Assembly (NCBI GenBank): GCA_918797485.1 | Contig: CAKKNE010000004.1 | Location: forward strand, 3,534,001-3,598,000 | DNA length: 64,000 nt | Origin: Pelagomonas calceolata | Lineage: Eukaryota; Sar; Pelagophyceae; Pelagomonadales; Pelagomonadaceae | Reading direction: 5' to 3' | Shown: positions 24,233 to 34,514 of the stretch, piece after piece | How positions within the stretch are numbered: the stretch's first letter is position 1 | Layout of the letters: each line of letters opens with the position of its first letter | Translations under genes and position numbers: made by a program | The notes under the pieces: model-generated | Seen by the model: the letters and a program-made list of their open reading frames with translations, nothing else | Database searches by the model: none | Told to the model about the DNA's origin: nothing

Positions 24233-25720
24233 ATGCGCATCCTACTTTTTCTAGCCGCAGCCGCGGCCTTCCAGCAGCCGCCGACGCAGCACAGCTCACG
24301 CCTAAATGCAGCCAAGGGCGACCTCGACGACGACCTCTCGCCCGAAGACATGGCCAAGTTCGCCGCGCAAGCGCCGTCAGAGAACGAGCAGGCGGCGCTC
24401 TTCGCACAACTGAAAGAACAGTTCGCGGCCATCGAAGGCAGTACTTATGGAGGCGCCCGCGACGAGGACTACTTTGAGGAAGAAGATAAGACGTTGGAGG
24501 CGGAACTAAGAAAAGCTGGTGGCCGCCTCTCGAAGCAAGATCAGCGCGACGTCGATCGCGCGGCCCTCGAGGCGACCTTTGAAAGAGCCAAGGAGGATTT
24601 CAAGAGTACGGTGGAAAAGATGAAGGAGGACGACCTGGCCGTCACAAATATCAAACGAGCGGAACTCGAAGAGGAGATGGCCGCGGAGGCCAGAGCCTTC
24701 GAGACGCGCATGGACGCTTTAGCGCGCGAGGCGGGCGTCGACCCGCGCGGTCCTTTACCGGAATTTGATGAGGACGTGATTGTGACGCTGGACGACGTGC
24801 TGGCCGAGCCGGCGCCGGTGGCCAATGTACCTGTATCGAACGCCGTGCGCGTGTGTGGAGCGAAGGGCGGGGCGCTGCAGGAGTTAGTTGTGGACGAGCT
24901 CAAGAAGCTGGGTGTACAAGAGGTGTCCGTGGGCGACGCTAAACGTGGCAACACGGGCACGTTGGTATTGGTGGACGCGGGCGAGGCCGAGGCGAAGCGC
25001 CTCGTGGAGACTGCGAGGCCCCGACGCGTCGTCGTCGCGTCGCGCCAGGGCGTCACGCGGTCCGGCGAGTTCGCGTTTTTGTTCCGCAAGGGCGCGCTCG
25101 ACGGCGCGCGCGGCGTGGAGGGTGCTGCCAAATTAGCCCTGCAGAAGATTGGCGAAGGGGGTGAAAGTGTTGTGGTCCGCCTGGGCGAGGCCAAGGGCGC
25201 GTCTGGGAGTGCCGTCGTGGAGGTCGGCGACACGCTCGACGAGGCCACTTCTGTAGATGTCGCGGCGGCGGCGTTGGCGCGGTGCTGCCTCGACGCGCGC
25301 GTGGCGAACGCGACTATCGCAGTCAGCGGCGCCGACGCGTCAGTGGACTGGAGCGACTTGTTGCTAAAGGCGGACGGGCCCGAGTTGTTGAGGAGGCCCG
25401 CACGCGCGTCGGAGAACGAGGTCCTGAGCTGGGTTCGGGAGTGGGCCACACTATGGACGAAAAAAGGCGACAACGCGCGGCGGCTCACGACGCCCGTCGA
25501 CGTCGTGCCGACGCCAAACGGCGCCGAGCTCGTGTTTGTGGACAAGCGGGCTCCGAAACGATCCAAGGCCGGCGGCGTCCGGCTCGTGGTCGAGGCTGTG
25601 GACGGGGTGCGCGTGCGCGCCGTCCGCGGCACGTACAGCGAGGGCATCGCTGTCAAGGCCATGTCCGAGGACCTGATCCTGGCGCGGCTCGACGAGGACA
25701 TGGCGCGGACGTTCGGGTAA
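24233..25720 (+). CDS. Plastid-targeted protein with an atypical Rossmann-like C-terminal part
   Basis: 495 residues from ATG 24233. MRILLFLAAAAAFQQPP is a signal peptide ending in an AAF motif of the kind that marks heterokont plastid import (Phe at the cleavage site). Residues 30-190 are acidic and helical (coiled coil likely). From about 215, AVRVCGAKGGALQELVVDELKKLGVQEVSVGD and LVLVDAGEAEAKRLVETARPRRVVVASRQG follow a degenerate NAD(P)-binding Rossmann pattern; the dinucleotide loop is not canonical. The C-terminal 150 residues are unrecognised. I cannot assign a reaction. Confidence 0.7.
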   Translation: MRILLFLAAAAAFQQPPTQHSSRLNAAKGDLDDDLSPEDMAKFAAQAPSENEQAALFAQLKEQFAAIEGSTYGGARDEDYFEEEDKTLEAELRKAGGRLSKQDQRDVDRAALEATFERAKEDFKSTVEKMKEDDLAVTNIKRAELEEEMAAEARAFETRMDALAREAGVDPRGPLPEFDEDVIVTLDDVLAEPAPVANVPVSNAVRVCGAKGGALQELVVDELKKLGVQEVSVGDAKRGNTGTLVLVDAGEAEAKRLVETARPRRVVVASRQGVTRSGEFAFLFRKGALDGARGVEGAAKLALQKIGEGGESVVVRLGEAKGASGSAVVEVGDTLDEATSVDVAAAALARCCLDARVANATIAVSGADASVDWSDLLLKADGPELLRRPARASENEVLSWVREWATLWTKKGDNARRLTTPVDVVPTPNGAELVFVDKRAPKRSKAGGVRLVVEAVDGVRVRAVRGTYSEGIAVKAMSEDLILARLDEDMARTFG

Positions 25721-25770
25721 CTTAATTAATCTAGTAGGATCGTTATGTACAAAACTTCGGGAAAAATTGC

Positions 25771-26388
25771 TCAGCGGCGGCCGCGGAGGTTCCGACTGCT
25801 GGGTTCAGGACAAGGCGACGATGGCGTATCCCCGGAGCCACTACCAAAGCACGGCAGGGCGGTCGGCTCGGCCTCTTCGGTGGCGGTGTTGCCATTGGCG
25901 GGTTCCACAAAGTATAGCTCCTCGAGCGCGTTGAGTCCGCGCACCGCTTCCGGAAGCGCGACAAGTTTCGTGCACCAGGACATAGACTCCAGTTCCTCGA
26001 TCGAGCCGATGGCGTCCAGTCCATCAATCCTTGAACACTTTTCTAATGTGAGGCCCGTCACGCGCCCATTGTTCACGGCGACACCTGTCCACTTGCTCGG
26101 GTCCTCGGAATCTCCAAAATAATCATTTAGCTCGATCGATGAGTCGCGTAAGAACGTTAGCGCCTCGACATCATCTTGCCACGAGCCGCGCACCGAAATC
26201 CCCGCGATGGTCCAGCCGATGCTGAAGAAGACGACGCTCACGAGCATGCATAGCGCGACGACTGGCAGAGTCACGACTTTCTGTCGTTGTCTCAGGTGTT
26301 TTGGTCTGGTTGTGGCCCTGTGGCAGTAATTTCGCGTGCGTTTTGACGGCTGGCGCGGGTGAACTTGGACAAGGGTCACTGCTTTCAT
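25771..26388 (-). CDS. Small single-pass LRR membrane protein
   Basis: 205 residues from ATG 26388. A basic N-terminal tail (residues 1-38) precedes one strong membrane helix (LPVVALCMLVSVVFFSIGW). This is followed by an N-cap like that of plant LRR receptors (EALTFLRDSS..SKWTGVAVNNGRVTGLTL) and about two leucine-rich repeats (IDGLDAIGSIEELESM, LVALPEAVRGLNALEEL). It ends in a Gly/Ser/Pro tail. It is far shorter than receptor-like proteins and has no kinase. Topology suggests an outside-facing LRR. Confidence 0.75.
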   Translation of the reverse strand: MKAVTLVQVHPRQPSKRTRNYCHRATTRPKHLRQRQKVVTLPVVALCMLVSVVFFSIGWTIAGISVRGSWQDDVEALTFLRDSSIELNDYFGDSEDPSKWTGVAVNNGRVTGLTLEKCSRIDGLDAIGSIEELESMSWCTKLVALPEAVRGLNALEELYFVEPANGNTATEEAEPTALPCFGSGSGDTPSSPCPEPSSRNLRGRR

Positions 26389-26785
26389 TGGTATTCAACT
26401 TATAATTCAAGCGCTCGCGAGGCTCAACTCTCGGGAATTTTGTGCTTAAGAGCCGCGTTTCATACGTTAAGGCAACGTGGCAAGGTATCACCGCGAGAGA
26501 GTCGCGGGATCAATGTATTCTCCAGCGTTTTTTGGTCGTTTTGCCCAGCAAGACATGAATGAGGCACTAGCTTAGGCACTAGCTTACCGAGAGATCTACG
26601 TAGACATTACACCAGCAACACATCACTACAGACCAGCTGCGACGACGACGAACGCCACAATGCCGATCGACGCGACCGAAGCGCGTGCGGCGTTGTCGGT
26701 GGTATACCGATACCATACCGAGGGACCGTACGTGTGAACTTTCTTAGAACGAGAGGGGGAGGGACGAGAGGGGGAATCATATAGT
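26389..26785. other. Intergenic between two minus-strand genes
   Basis: A short direct repeat, GGCACTAGCTTA, occurs twice near 26564-26585, about 180 bp upstream of ATG 26388; it may be a degenerate relative of the promoter palindrome. No coding signal. Confidence 0.45.
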
Positions 26786-28681
26786 TCAGCGACGCTTCTT
26801 GGGCGCCGCCGGGCTCTGAGCGGCAGCGGCACGCTTTGACCGGCGTGGGGGCGGCGCCGGCGGCGCTTCGGCGGCCGCCGCCGGGTTTGAAACGACGAGG
26901 CCCGAATCCGCGAGCGCCGGCGCGAACACGGGCGGCGGCGTCGGGCCGGCGGCCGGCGACACTGCGGTGACGGCCGCGGCGGTTGCGCCGATTTGTCGCA
27001 ATCTGGCACGCGTCCGGTCGAGCTCCTGCTGGAGCGCGCGCGATCGCGCCCTTTCGAGCTCGAGGTCGAGGGCCGACACTGTCGCGCCGCCGAGCTGCGC
27101 CGGCCGGCGCCGCGCGGACCCGCCCGGCAGGAGGCCGACGCCAGCCAACGTGTCAGGGAAGGCCGGCGGCAGCAGGGCCGCGATGTCCTCGGCGCCCACG
27201 GCGCGCCGCGCGCCCGGCGCCGTCGGCGGCGGCGCAGCGGAGCTGCCGCCGACGCGTTCGGCGCTGTCCCAGTTGAACTCGGCGCCGCACGCGCACGACA
27301 TGTGCGCGCAGCCCTCCGAGCGGTAGATGAGGACGTGGCACTCGGGGCACGCCCGCGTCGAGTCGCCGGCCCAGGCCAGGAACGCCGCCGTGCCGTCGTC
27401 GTCGTCATTTGAACCCGCCGCCGTCCGCGCCTGCAGGTCCCGCAGCCGCTGCTCGTAGGAGCGCCGCGCGCGCGCTAAATGGGCCTGGTAGGCCTCCGGC
27501 TCGAGCAACAGCTCCAGCGCCTCGCGGGGCAGCGGCGTCTTGCAGCCCGGCGTCGGGCACCGCGTGTAGATGGCCCCATCGCGCGCCTGGATCTCGAGCC
27601 ACCGCGCCGCGCAGGGCGCGCACATGTCGCACGCCGACGCCTGGCCGCCGACGTTGGCCGGGGGCGGCGGCGGCGCGAGCGCAAGCGCGTGGTGGTACGG
27701 CAGCTGGCGGTGCAGCGCGATCGTGTCGCGGCGCGCGACGCGTTCGCCGCAGGCGACGCAGTCGAAGGCCGGCCGGTTCCGCGCGGCCTGGTTCTCCTCG
27801 GGAGGCAGCAGCGCCGCGAGCGTCTCGAGCGACAGCGAGGCCTGGCACCCCTCGGCGGGGCACGCGACCCGGCCGTCGTCGCTGTTCAGCGCGCGCGTCG
27901 CCGTCTCCCGGGCGCAGCGCTCGCAGGCGCAGTGCGCGCACTGCGTCCGCGCGCGCGGCACCGCGGACGCGGGCCGCTGCGCCGTCAGGTCGTAGTAGAC
28001 GGCCGCGTCCCGGCGCGCGCGCCGCGGCGGAGGGCCCCGCTCGAGCACCGCGAGGCCCGCGAGCTCGGCGGGGTGCGGCGCCGTGAGGTCGACGACGTCG
28101 CGCTCGGCGGCGTACTGGGCGCGCAGGCGGTCGCGCAGGCGGGGCGCGGGCGCGCCCGCCACCGCCGCCTCGCGCCTCGCCCGCGCCGCCGCGAGGGGCG
28201 ACATGCCCGCGAACGGCGTCGCCGAGCTCGAAACCGCGAGGCCCGGCGCCGGCGTCGCGCGCGTGGGGACGCGGCGGAGCGAGACTCCGCCGCGCGTCGC
28301 GCCGACGGCGCGGGCGCGCGGCGGCGCGGGCGCCGCCTGCGCCCGCTCGAGGCGGTCGCGGTCGCGCTGCTGCGTCCGGCGGCGCGCCCGCAGGGCGTGC
28401 AGGGCCGAGGGCGCCCGCGACCGGCGGACCCAGGGCGCGAGCGTCCCGGTCCGCAGCTCTATCAAACCGCCCGCCGCCTCGCCGCACACGCAGCACGGCG
28501 TGCAGTGCGTCTCGAGGACGTGGCGCGTCATCGTCGCCCAGGCGGCCGCCGTGTCGGCCGGGCCGTCTTCAGTAGAGTCCGGCGTCGGCTCCGTCAGCCC
28601 GCAGACGCCGCAGCAGATGCCGCGCGGGAGGCGCGTCAACGACGCGGCGGCGACGGAGCGGCCGTACCAGCCGGTAGCCAT
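26786..28681 (-). CDS. RBR-like E3 ubiquitin ligase
   Basis: 631 residues from ATG 28681 (MATGWYGRSVAAA). Zinc-binding clusters begin with CCGVCG..HVLETHCTPCCVC at residues 23-65. Later come CAHCACERC..VACPAEGCQASL, a CVACGERV finger, CDMCAPCAARW..TRCPTPGCKTPL, and finally CPECHVLIYRSEGCAHMSCACGAEFNW. The last is the Rcat (RING2) pattern: the Cys in EGCAHM corresponds to the catalytic Cys that receives ubiquitin in RBR ligases such as parkin. The order RING-like, BRcat-like, Rcat fits RBR, but the first RING is incomplete in pattern. The C-terminus is Ala/Pro-rich and ends in basic KKRR, possibly a nuclear signal. Confidence 0.8.
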   Translation of the reverse strand: MATGWYGRSVAAASLTRLPRGICCGVCGLTEPTPDSTEDGPADTAAAWATMTRHVLETHCTPCCVCGEAAGGLIELRTGTLAPWVRRSRAPSALHALRARRRTQQRDRDRLERAQAAPAPPRARAVGATRGGVSLRRVPTRATPAPGLAVSSSATPFAGMSPLAAARARREAAVAGAPAPRLRDRLRAQYAAERDVVDLTAPHPAELAGLAVLERGPPPRRARRDAAVYYDLTAQRPASAVPRARTQCAHCACERCARETATRALNSDDGRVACPAEGCQASLSLETLAALLPPEENQAARNRPAFDCVACGERVARRDTIALHRQLPYHHALALAPPPPPANVGGQASACDMCAPCAARWLEIQARDGAIYTRCPTPGCKTPLPREALELLLEPEAYQAHLARARRSYEQRLRDLQARTAAGSNDDDDGTAAFLAWAGDSTRACPECHVLIYRSEGCAHMSCACGAEFNWDSAERVGGSSAAPPPTAPGARRAVGAEDIAALLPPAFPDTLAGVGLLPGGSARRRPAQLGGATVSALDLELERARSRALQQELDRTRARLRQIGATAAAVTAVSPAAGPTPPPVFAPALADSGLVVSNPAAAAEAPPAPPPRRSKRAAAAQSPAAPKKRR

Positions 28682-29249
28682 GGTTTTCTCTTGCTGGAGA
28701 TCTGTCGCGTCGATGGCGCGCCGCTGGCAAGTCCGAAGGGCCGTGCGACGTAGCCGGCGTTCGCACGAATGTATTTTAGGTGCTGCTGCTCTCAGGCTCT
28801 TTCTTTGCTCCTCGGCGGCGCCTTTTGGGGCGCTGCGCTTGCGATATTCGTGGGTGGCACTACTAAGCGGTTCCTTGCTCGGCTTGCAGGCCTCTCGCAG
28901 GTCCCGTAGCGTCCCCGAGGACCGTGTTTACGAGACGAGCGCTCTGTGGGCAGCAAAGTGCAGGTGGAGCGCCGACCAGAGGAACCACCCGTCTGCCCAC
29001 CCCTACCCGTGAAGAGAGGGGATGGCTCGCGGAGGACAGGGCTGGAAACGCGGGGTGGTTGGGCCATGGCCTTTGGCAGCGCCCAGTTGCTTTGGCAATG
29101 CCCAGGCGGCGCTGAGCACGCCCACGCCCGGCAGAGACGAGCGCGGCGCCTCGGAACGCAGTTATACATAGAACGCGTGCGTCGAGGCAGCCTCATCAAC
29201 CGCCGAGGCGAGGGCTGCCCCCAACCCAGCCAAGGAGGCATAGGACACC
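28682..29249. other. Divergent promoter region
   Basis: It lies between the RBR gene (minus) and the LRR-IQ gene (plus). It has the introner-core-like motif TCGCGTCGATGGCG near 28707 and a local direct repeat TTTGGCARYGCCCAG at about 29072 and 29092. No promoter palindrome was found. Confidence 0.45.
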
Positions 29250-32200
29250 ATGCCGGTCGCCGCGGACCACGTGAAGAAGGAGCGCGCGCCCGGCGTGCTC
29301 GAGTCGCTCGACCAGCTGCGCGCCGACCGCAAGAAAGCTGTGCAGGCGGCGAAGCCCAAGTACATTACGCACGACCCCGGCTACGCGGACCCCGAGCTCG
29401 TTCCTTCTGTTCGAAAGACGAAGCCCAAGAAGCAGAAAGTCGTGCACGAGGAGGACGATGCATCGGACGGAGAGACCTCGTCGAAGGTGCCCGACGCGCA
29501 AACTTTGCAAGGCTTAACGTTAGGCTTGCGGCCGGTCCGCGACAAAGCTCAATTGGACGGCCAGCCCAAGTCCACGGACTTCGGGCCGGATGTGTTCGAG
29601 CGGGCGTCTCCAAGAGCTAGAGCTACATTAAGGACGTTCCTCTGCGACTTTTTGGTGGACGACAATCGCGGCAACGTGCGGATTCGGCGAGACATTGATT
29701 TGACGAACTACCGGAAGGAGGCATTACGGCCGGTCACGAACTCGATCATACAAGAGGTTTGTGTGATGCAGCCGCGCATGGTGTCGCTCAACGTCTCGGA
29801 GTGCGAGGAGCTCACGGACATGGCGTTACTGACTCTCGCGAAGCACTGCCCCGAGCTCGAGACGTTGATTGGTCCTGGGATTCCAGGATTCACTAGAGTG
29901 GGTCTTCGAGCATTAGCTCTAGGATGTCCGCGCGTGACCACGCTAGAATTATCGAGGTGTGCTTCGCTCGATGATGATGCTCTGAATGCCATCGCCGCGT
30001 CGCTACCCCATCTGAAACAACTAGTAGTGGAAGATTGCCAAGGCGTCACGGACGACGGTTTGGCGGTACTAGCTTCAGGATGTAGAGGATTGACGAGAGT
30101 GGACGTGTCGGGCTGTCCTAGGGTCGGAGAGTTCGGCGATCGGGCATTACTAGCCCTAGGACGGTACTGCAACGACCTCGTACGATTAGACATGTTCGGC
30201 TGCGCGCACGTGCAGGACGCGGGCATGATCGCGGTCGCGCGCGGTTGTCCCCTTCTGGAGGAGTTGCGGGTGACGGGCTGTCGGGAACTGTCGGGCAAGG
30301 CCCTCTCCAAATTATCTCGGTGTAGGAATTTGAGGGATTTGAGCATAGCGGGATGTGTCAGAGTGCGCGACGCGGACATTTGTAAATTGGTCGGCGTCTC
30401 TCCAGATTCACCAAAACCACCACCACCACCCGGAGGGGAGGTGCTGGCCAAGGCAAGGGCTCATGGTACGCCTACACGCGAGGCCATGGAAGCCATCAAG
30501 CAGCAGGCTACTGCGAGGCCCCCGATCACCGGGGGCGCGACGCAGCTCGAGAAGATCGATCTGAGCGAGTGCCCCGACGTTAGGGCAAGAGCCATCGGCG
30601 CGATCGCGAGAAACTGCCCGGACCTCAAGGATCTGACGTTAGTCGGTTGCGTCTCGGTGGGCGACGAGGCCTGCGAGGCGCTCGCGCGATACTCGACGCG
30701 GTTAAGGCACCTGGACCTGAGCGACTGCCAGCGCATTTCGGAGCGGGGCGTCGGCGCGATCGGGCGGAACGTTACTGGTTTAGCTAAGTTGAACGTGACG
30801 GGGTGCAAGAAAGTCGGTCGAAGGTTCCTCCTGGATCTGATCGACGAACTGCAGTTCTGCGATTTAGCTAGAGACTACGTGGGCTACCAACCCAAAAAGA
30901 ACGCGGACTGGCTGCGGCGGGAGGCGGAAAGAAGGCAGCGCGAGCTCGGGTCGATTATCAAGATCCAAGCGCTGTTCCGCGGCGCAGTATTTAGAACGGG
31001 CCTCGGCGCCTACCGAAGGCGGGTCTTCTTCGAGCGCTGCGTGACGAAATTGCAGGCCTGCGAGCGAGCTAGAACATGGAGGAAAAGAGTAGCGGCCGTG
31101 GCGCTCGCGGACCGCGAGCATAGGGCCGCGACGTGGTTCGCGGCCATGTACCGCGGCAAGATCGCGCGGCGCATCGTGGCGCAGTGGCGGAACCAGCAGG
31201 CGTCGGCGCGAAAGACGTATCGCGCGGCCATGATCATGCAGCGGACGGTCCGGGCCCACCGCGCGAAACGGAGGGTGGAGTCGTTCCGACGGGCCGTCGA
31301 GGCGATGCGCTTGGATGCGGCCAGACTGCGCGCAAGGCAGGAGTGGCGCGCCGTCATGCTCCAGGCGGCGCTTAGAGGTATGTTCGCGCGGCAGGAGGCG
31401 CTACGACTCAAGGCAATACGCGACGCGAAGCGCGCGGAAGAGAAAGCCCGAGCCGAGGCCGCTCTTAGAATACAAGCGCAGTACCGCGCGTCTCTTGGGA
31501 GAGACGAAGCTACACGAAGACGGGACGCCCGTGCTTACAGAAGGTGGCTCTGGCGCACGGCTCGCAAGATCCAGAGCTGGCTGCGGGGCTGCTGGGGCCG
31601 CATGCGCGCGGCCGCCGTTAGAAAAGCCAAGGCCGACGAGATCAAGAACAAGATGGCCACGAAGATTCAGGCGGCCTGGCGCGCGGCAAAGTCGCGGTAT
31701 TTGGCCACCATTCAAGCCTCTCTGGAAGCCTTGCGAGCGGAAGAAAAGGTCGCCGTCGTGCGCATCCAGTCGTCGGCTCGGGCGTACTTCGCGCGCAACG
31801 TCGTGCAGCGGAAGCGCGAAGCGAAACGATTGCTGGAGCTCCAGGGCGTCGCTGCTGCCTTAATTCAACGAATATTGAGAGGCCACTACGGGCGGACGGC
31901 CTGGGAGGTCGCGCAGCGCCAATTAACATTACAAGATCGGGCAGCTCCTCTCTATTCGAGGCTGAATGTACTACTGGATGAAAGTAGAGAGGCCGCCGAC
32001 GCGCGCGACGACGCGACCAAGGCCCACGCCGAGGCCCAGGTCGAGGTCACGCAGATCGAGGCCGAACTTCGAGAATTGTCGCGCGTGGGCCACGACACGT
32101 GGGACACCGGTAGACTCTCCCAGGGCTACGTGCAGCGCTACAAGACGAGCTTCCTCAAACACAGAATCATCGAGCTGCTGGCCAACAAGCGCGCGGCCGT

Positions 32201-32858
32201 CGTCGAGTTCGCCGACATGGCGCGCGAGAAGACCATTGTGGCCAGGGACAAGGCGCGATTGATTCGGGAGGTGCAGCGGGAGATCCGGCCGCTCGCCGAC
32301 GGTCTTGCTGAACGCACTAGACGAGAGCGCGTCCACCGGCTGCGGACGAACGTCCGGCGCAACGCGGCCATGGCGACGCGCTTGCAAAAATTGACAAGGG
32401 GTGTCGTCTGCCGCCAGGCCTTCGATCGGTTGTTGTTGCGCGGCGTCGACCAGTGGCTTGTACTCGAATGCGAGCTGTCGGGCGACCCCTACTTCTACAA
32501 CCGCTTCACGGAGGAACGGCGCGACGTCCGGCCGCTCGAGCTCGACTACGGCGTCATTGTTTCGAGAAGGGACTTCTGCATGCGCGGCCGCATCGGCCGG
32601 CTCATGCAGGAGGCGCGCGACGCCGGCACGCTGCAGGACGTGCCTGATGATGACCCGGAGAACCAGACCGTCCAGACGCCCGTCGACACGATGCCGTCGA
32701 TGACGACGCAGGGCACGGCGCGCTTCACCTGGACGTCCTTCGATGGGAACAGGCCGCCGACGCTGGACCAGCCGTCGCGGGCGTCGTACGACCCGTCCCT
32801 GGCGACGTCGTTCGAGGAGTCGGAGCAGCACATAGACTCCGTTCAGGAGTATGGGTAA
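29250..32858 (+). CDS. Large LRR (AMN1/FBXL-type) and IQ-motif protein
   Basis: 1202 residues from ATG 29250. Residues 1-150 are a Lys/Asp-rich N-terminus. About 160-540 hold roughly a dozen cysteine-containing LRRs of the AMN1/F-box-like type (LxxLxLSxCxxVTDxGLxxLA). From 565 to 1090 there are about eleven IQ or IQ-like motifs (KIQALFRGAVFRTG, RIQSSARAYFARN, LIQRILRGHYGR and others) interleaved with coiled coil, so it should bind several calmodulins or myosin light chains. Near 1110, DPYFYNRFTEERRDVRP resembles a WW-type strand pattern. Such LRR-IQ proteins are often ciliary or cytoskeletal; here that is only inference. It ends 16 bp from the convergent stop of the next gene. Confidence 0.87.
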   Translation: MPVAADHVKKERAPGVLESLDQLRADRKKAVQAAKPKYITHDPGYADPELVPSVRKTKPKKQKVVHEEDDASDGETSSKVPDAQTLQGLTLGLRPVRDKAQLDGQPKSTDFGPDVFERASPRARATLRTFLCDFLVDDNRGNVRIRRDIDLTNYRKEALRPVTNSIIQEVCVMQPRMVSLNVSECEELTDMALLTLAKHCPELETLIGPGIPGFTRVGLRALALGCPRVTTLELSRCASLDDDALNAIAASLPHLKQLVVEDCQGVTDDGLAVLASGCRGLTRVDVSGCPRVGEFGDRALLALGRYCNDLVRLDMFGCAHVQDAGMIAVARGCPLLEELRVTGCRELSGKALSKLSRCRNLRDLSIAGCVRVRDADICKLVGVSPDSPKPPPPPGGEVLAKARAHGTPTREAMEAIKQQATARPPITGGATQLEKIDLSECPDVRARAIGAIARNCPDLKDLTLVGCVSVGDEACEALARYSTRLRHLDLSDCQRISERGVGAIGRNVTGLAKLNVTGCKKVGRRFLLDLIDELQFCDLARDYVGYQPKKNADWLRREAERRQRELGSIIKIQALFRGAVFRTGLGAYRRRVFFERCVTKLQACERARTWRKRVAAVALADREHRAATWFAAMYRGKIARRIVAQWRNQQASARKTYRAAMIMQRTVRAHRAKRRVESFRRAVEAMRLDAARLRARQEWRAVMLQAALRGMFARQEALRLKAIRDAKRAEEKARAEAALRIQAQYRASLGRDEATRRRDARAYRRWLWRTARKIQSWLRGCWGRMRAAAVRKAKADEIKNKMATKIQAAWRAAKSRYLATIQASLEALRAEEKVAVVRIQSSARAYFARNVVQRKREAKRLLELQGVAAALIQRILRGHYGRTAWEVAQRQLTLQDRAAPLYSRLNVLLDESREAADARDDATKAHAEAQVEVTQIEAELRELSRVGHDTWDTGRLSQGYVQRYKTSFLKHRIIELLANKRAAVVEFADMAREKTIVARDKARLIREVQREIRPLADGLAERTRRERVHRLRTNVRRNAAMATRLQKLTRGVVCRQAFDRLLLRGVDQWLVLECELSGDPYFYNRFTEERRDVRPLELDYGVIVSRRDFCMRGRIGRLMQEARDAGTLQDVPDDDPENQTVQTPVDTMPSMTTQGTARFTWTSFDGNRPPTLDQPSRASYDPSLATSFEESEQHIDSVQEYG

Positions 32859-32874
32859 GGGTTTGTCTAAATAG

Positions 32875-33717
32875 TTATGGCCGGTGGTCCCAGGAGGGCC
32901 GCCGCCGCTGCCCGCCGCTGCCGCTCAGGTCCGCGGGCAGATATTTCGGCGCCGCCCGCGGAGTGAGGCTGCCGTGCGAGCCGGGCCCGCGGGGACTCTG
33001 GCTGCGTAGATCGGCGGGAAGATATTTTCCGCTCGACAGATCCGCGGGACTCCGACTCCGCGCTGGCAGAAAATCGCGGGGACTCTGGCCGCGCGGCGGC
33101 AAGAAGTCGGCCGGCGACGCACTCCGCCCGCGCTCGAGGATCTCAGAGAGGTCCGCCGGCGACCGCGTCCGCCCGCGCTCGAAGATCTCCGGCGCCGCCG
33201 GCTCGAATGACCGCCGCGACAGGTCGGCGGGCGAGGCGCTCCGCCCGCGCCCGCGGACGTCGGGCATTTCGGCGCCGAGCCGTATCTTGTCGAGCTTCAG
33301 GCCCAGCTCCGCGACGCGCGGCTGCGGCGTGTTCCGCGCGAGCGGGTCGCGCGGCGGCAGGCCGCGGCGCGCGGCGGGCGTCGGCCGCGAGCGCGGCGGG
33401 CGCGCGTCTGCCGAAGCGGCGTCGAAGGACTTGGGCTCCGAGGGCTGCGGAGTGACCAATGGAGGACCCGGTTCATCGAAGAAGTGGCGGCGCATGCCGA
33501 CCGGGCGCGCGTCGGGCGTGACCGCGTTCAATGGAGACAGCGCCGCGACGCCGCGTTTGACGGGAGGCAGCGCGTCTTCATTCGACTGGCGCGGCGTGCT
33601 CAGCGACGGCAGCCGCGCGGGCGGCCGGCCGTCACTCTTGGCCTCGGGCTGCCGCCGTCGCGTCTGGCCCAGGGGCTCCAGGAGCCGCGGGCTGTCGAGG
33701 GGCCGGCGGCGGTCCAT
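32875..33717 (-). CDS. Disordered Ser/Pro/Arg-rich protein with RSxSPADL repeats
   Basis: 280 residues from ATG 33717, the first Met in a frame that is open further up. There is no folded domain. Residues 140-270 carry a repeated phospho-site-like motif: GRSASPADL, RTRSPADL, GRSASPADF, SRSPADL, and KYLPADL twice. RS/SP motifs are typical targets of proline-directed or SR-type kinases. The rest is Pro/Arg-rich. Function unknown. It converges with the LRR-IQ gene. Confidence 0.65.
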   Translation of the reverse strand: MDRRRPLDSPRLLEPLGQTRRRQPEAKSDGRPPARLPSLSTPRQSNEDALPPVKRGVAALSPLNAVTPDARPVGMRRHFFDEPGPPLVTPQPSEPKSFDAASADARPPRSRPTPAARRGLPPRDPLARNTPQPRVAELGLKLDKIRLGAEMPDVRGRGRSASPADLSRRSFEPAAPEIFERGRTRSPADLSEILERGRSASPADFLPPRGQSPRDFLPARSRSPADLSSGKYLPADLRSQSPRGPGSHGSLTPRAAPKYLPADLSGSGGQRRRPSWDHRP

Positions 33718-34090
33718 CCGGTGGTGTCGAGGCTGCTCCTGGCAGCAATTAGGTTTACGAGCGGTGGCGGACTTGCTGGTCACGCCGGCGGGCGTCCGAG
33801 GCTGCCCCACGAGCTACTCCGCGGGCGACGCGCCCTGACGATGCCCGACTCGGGCCGAGGTTTTTTTTTTGGCAGCACCCCGGAGCCACTCGGATGGCAG
33901 TTAATGGCAAACATGGGCTTCAGAAAACCCGGGGGTTTAAAACTAGAAGAGCCCAGCCGCCGTTCCCGCGACCAGAGGAGAAGTTCCAGTGCAAGAGGAA
34001 GCAGCCGGAGCGCCGCGCAACAAGACGATCGGGACCAACAACGGCGCACGCTTCTCTCTCTGGACCGCGCGCCGCCAAATTTTCACGGAT

Positions 34091-34514
34091 GGAAAATAGA
34101 CTGTGAGCGACGCGCGGAGCGCGGCTAGACGAGGAGCGGCGGCGATTGGAGGAGGGGGACAAACACGCGCGAGTTGCAGCGGCAACTCGACGCGCAAACT
34201 GAAGTCGCCGATTTGAAAGAAACAAAGCCACGGTTTGCATTACAAAAAACACTCTGCGCAGGGCCGCATCACCTGAGACAGGGCGCGTCGTGCAGGAGCT
34301 TCTCTCTGGACCGCGAGGCGAACGCGCTCTCCGCGGAGAGAGCGGCACGACGGCGCGACGTTGGGAGAAAGGGCATGGAAAATAGACTGTGAGCGACGCG
34401 CGGCGGCGCGGCTAGACGAGGAGCGGCGGCGATTGGAGGAGGGGTTCCGGACAAACACGCGCGAGTTGCAGCCGCAGAAACTGAAGTCGCCGATTTGAAA
34501 AAGAAACAAAGCCA
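34091..34514 (+). repeat. Direct duplication, two copies about 140 bp each, 286 bp apart
   Basis: Copies 34091-34230 and 34377-34514 share GGAAAATAGACTGTGAGCG at the start, GGCTAGACGAGGAGCGG, GGCGATTGGAGGAGG, ACAAACACGCGCGAGTTGC, and CTGAAGTCGCCGATTTGAAA at the end, with small indels. Both are non-coding as far as I can see. Confidence 0.85.
34266..34293 (+). repeat. 28-bp repeat, copy 1 (copy 2 at 35779-35806)
   Basis: The sequence starting GCATCACCTGAGACAGG and ending GCGTCGTGC is identical at both places, 1.5 kb apart, on either side of the decayed gene copy. Confidence 0.9.
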
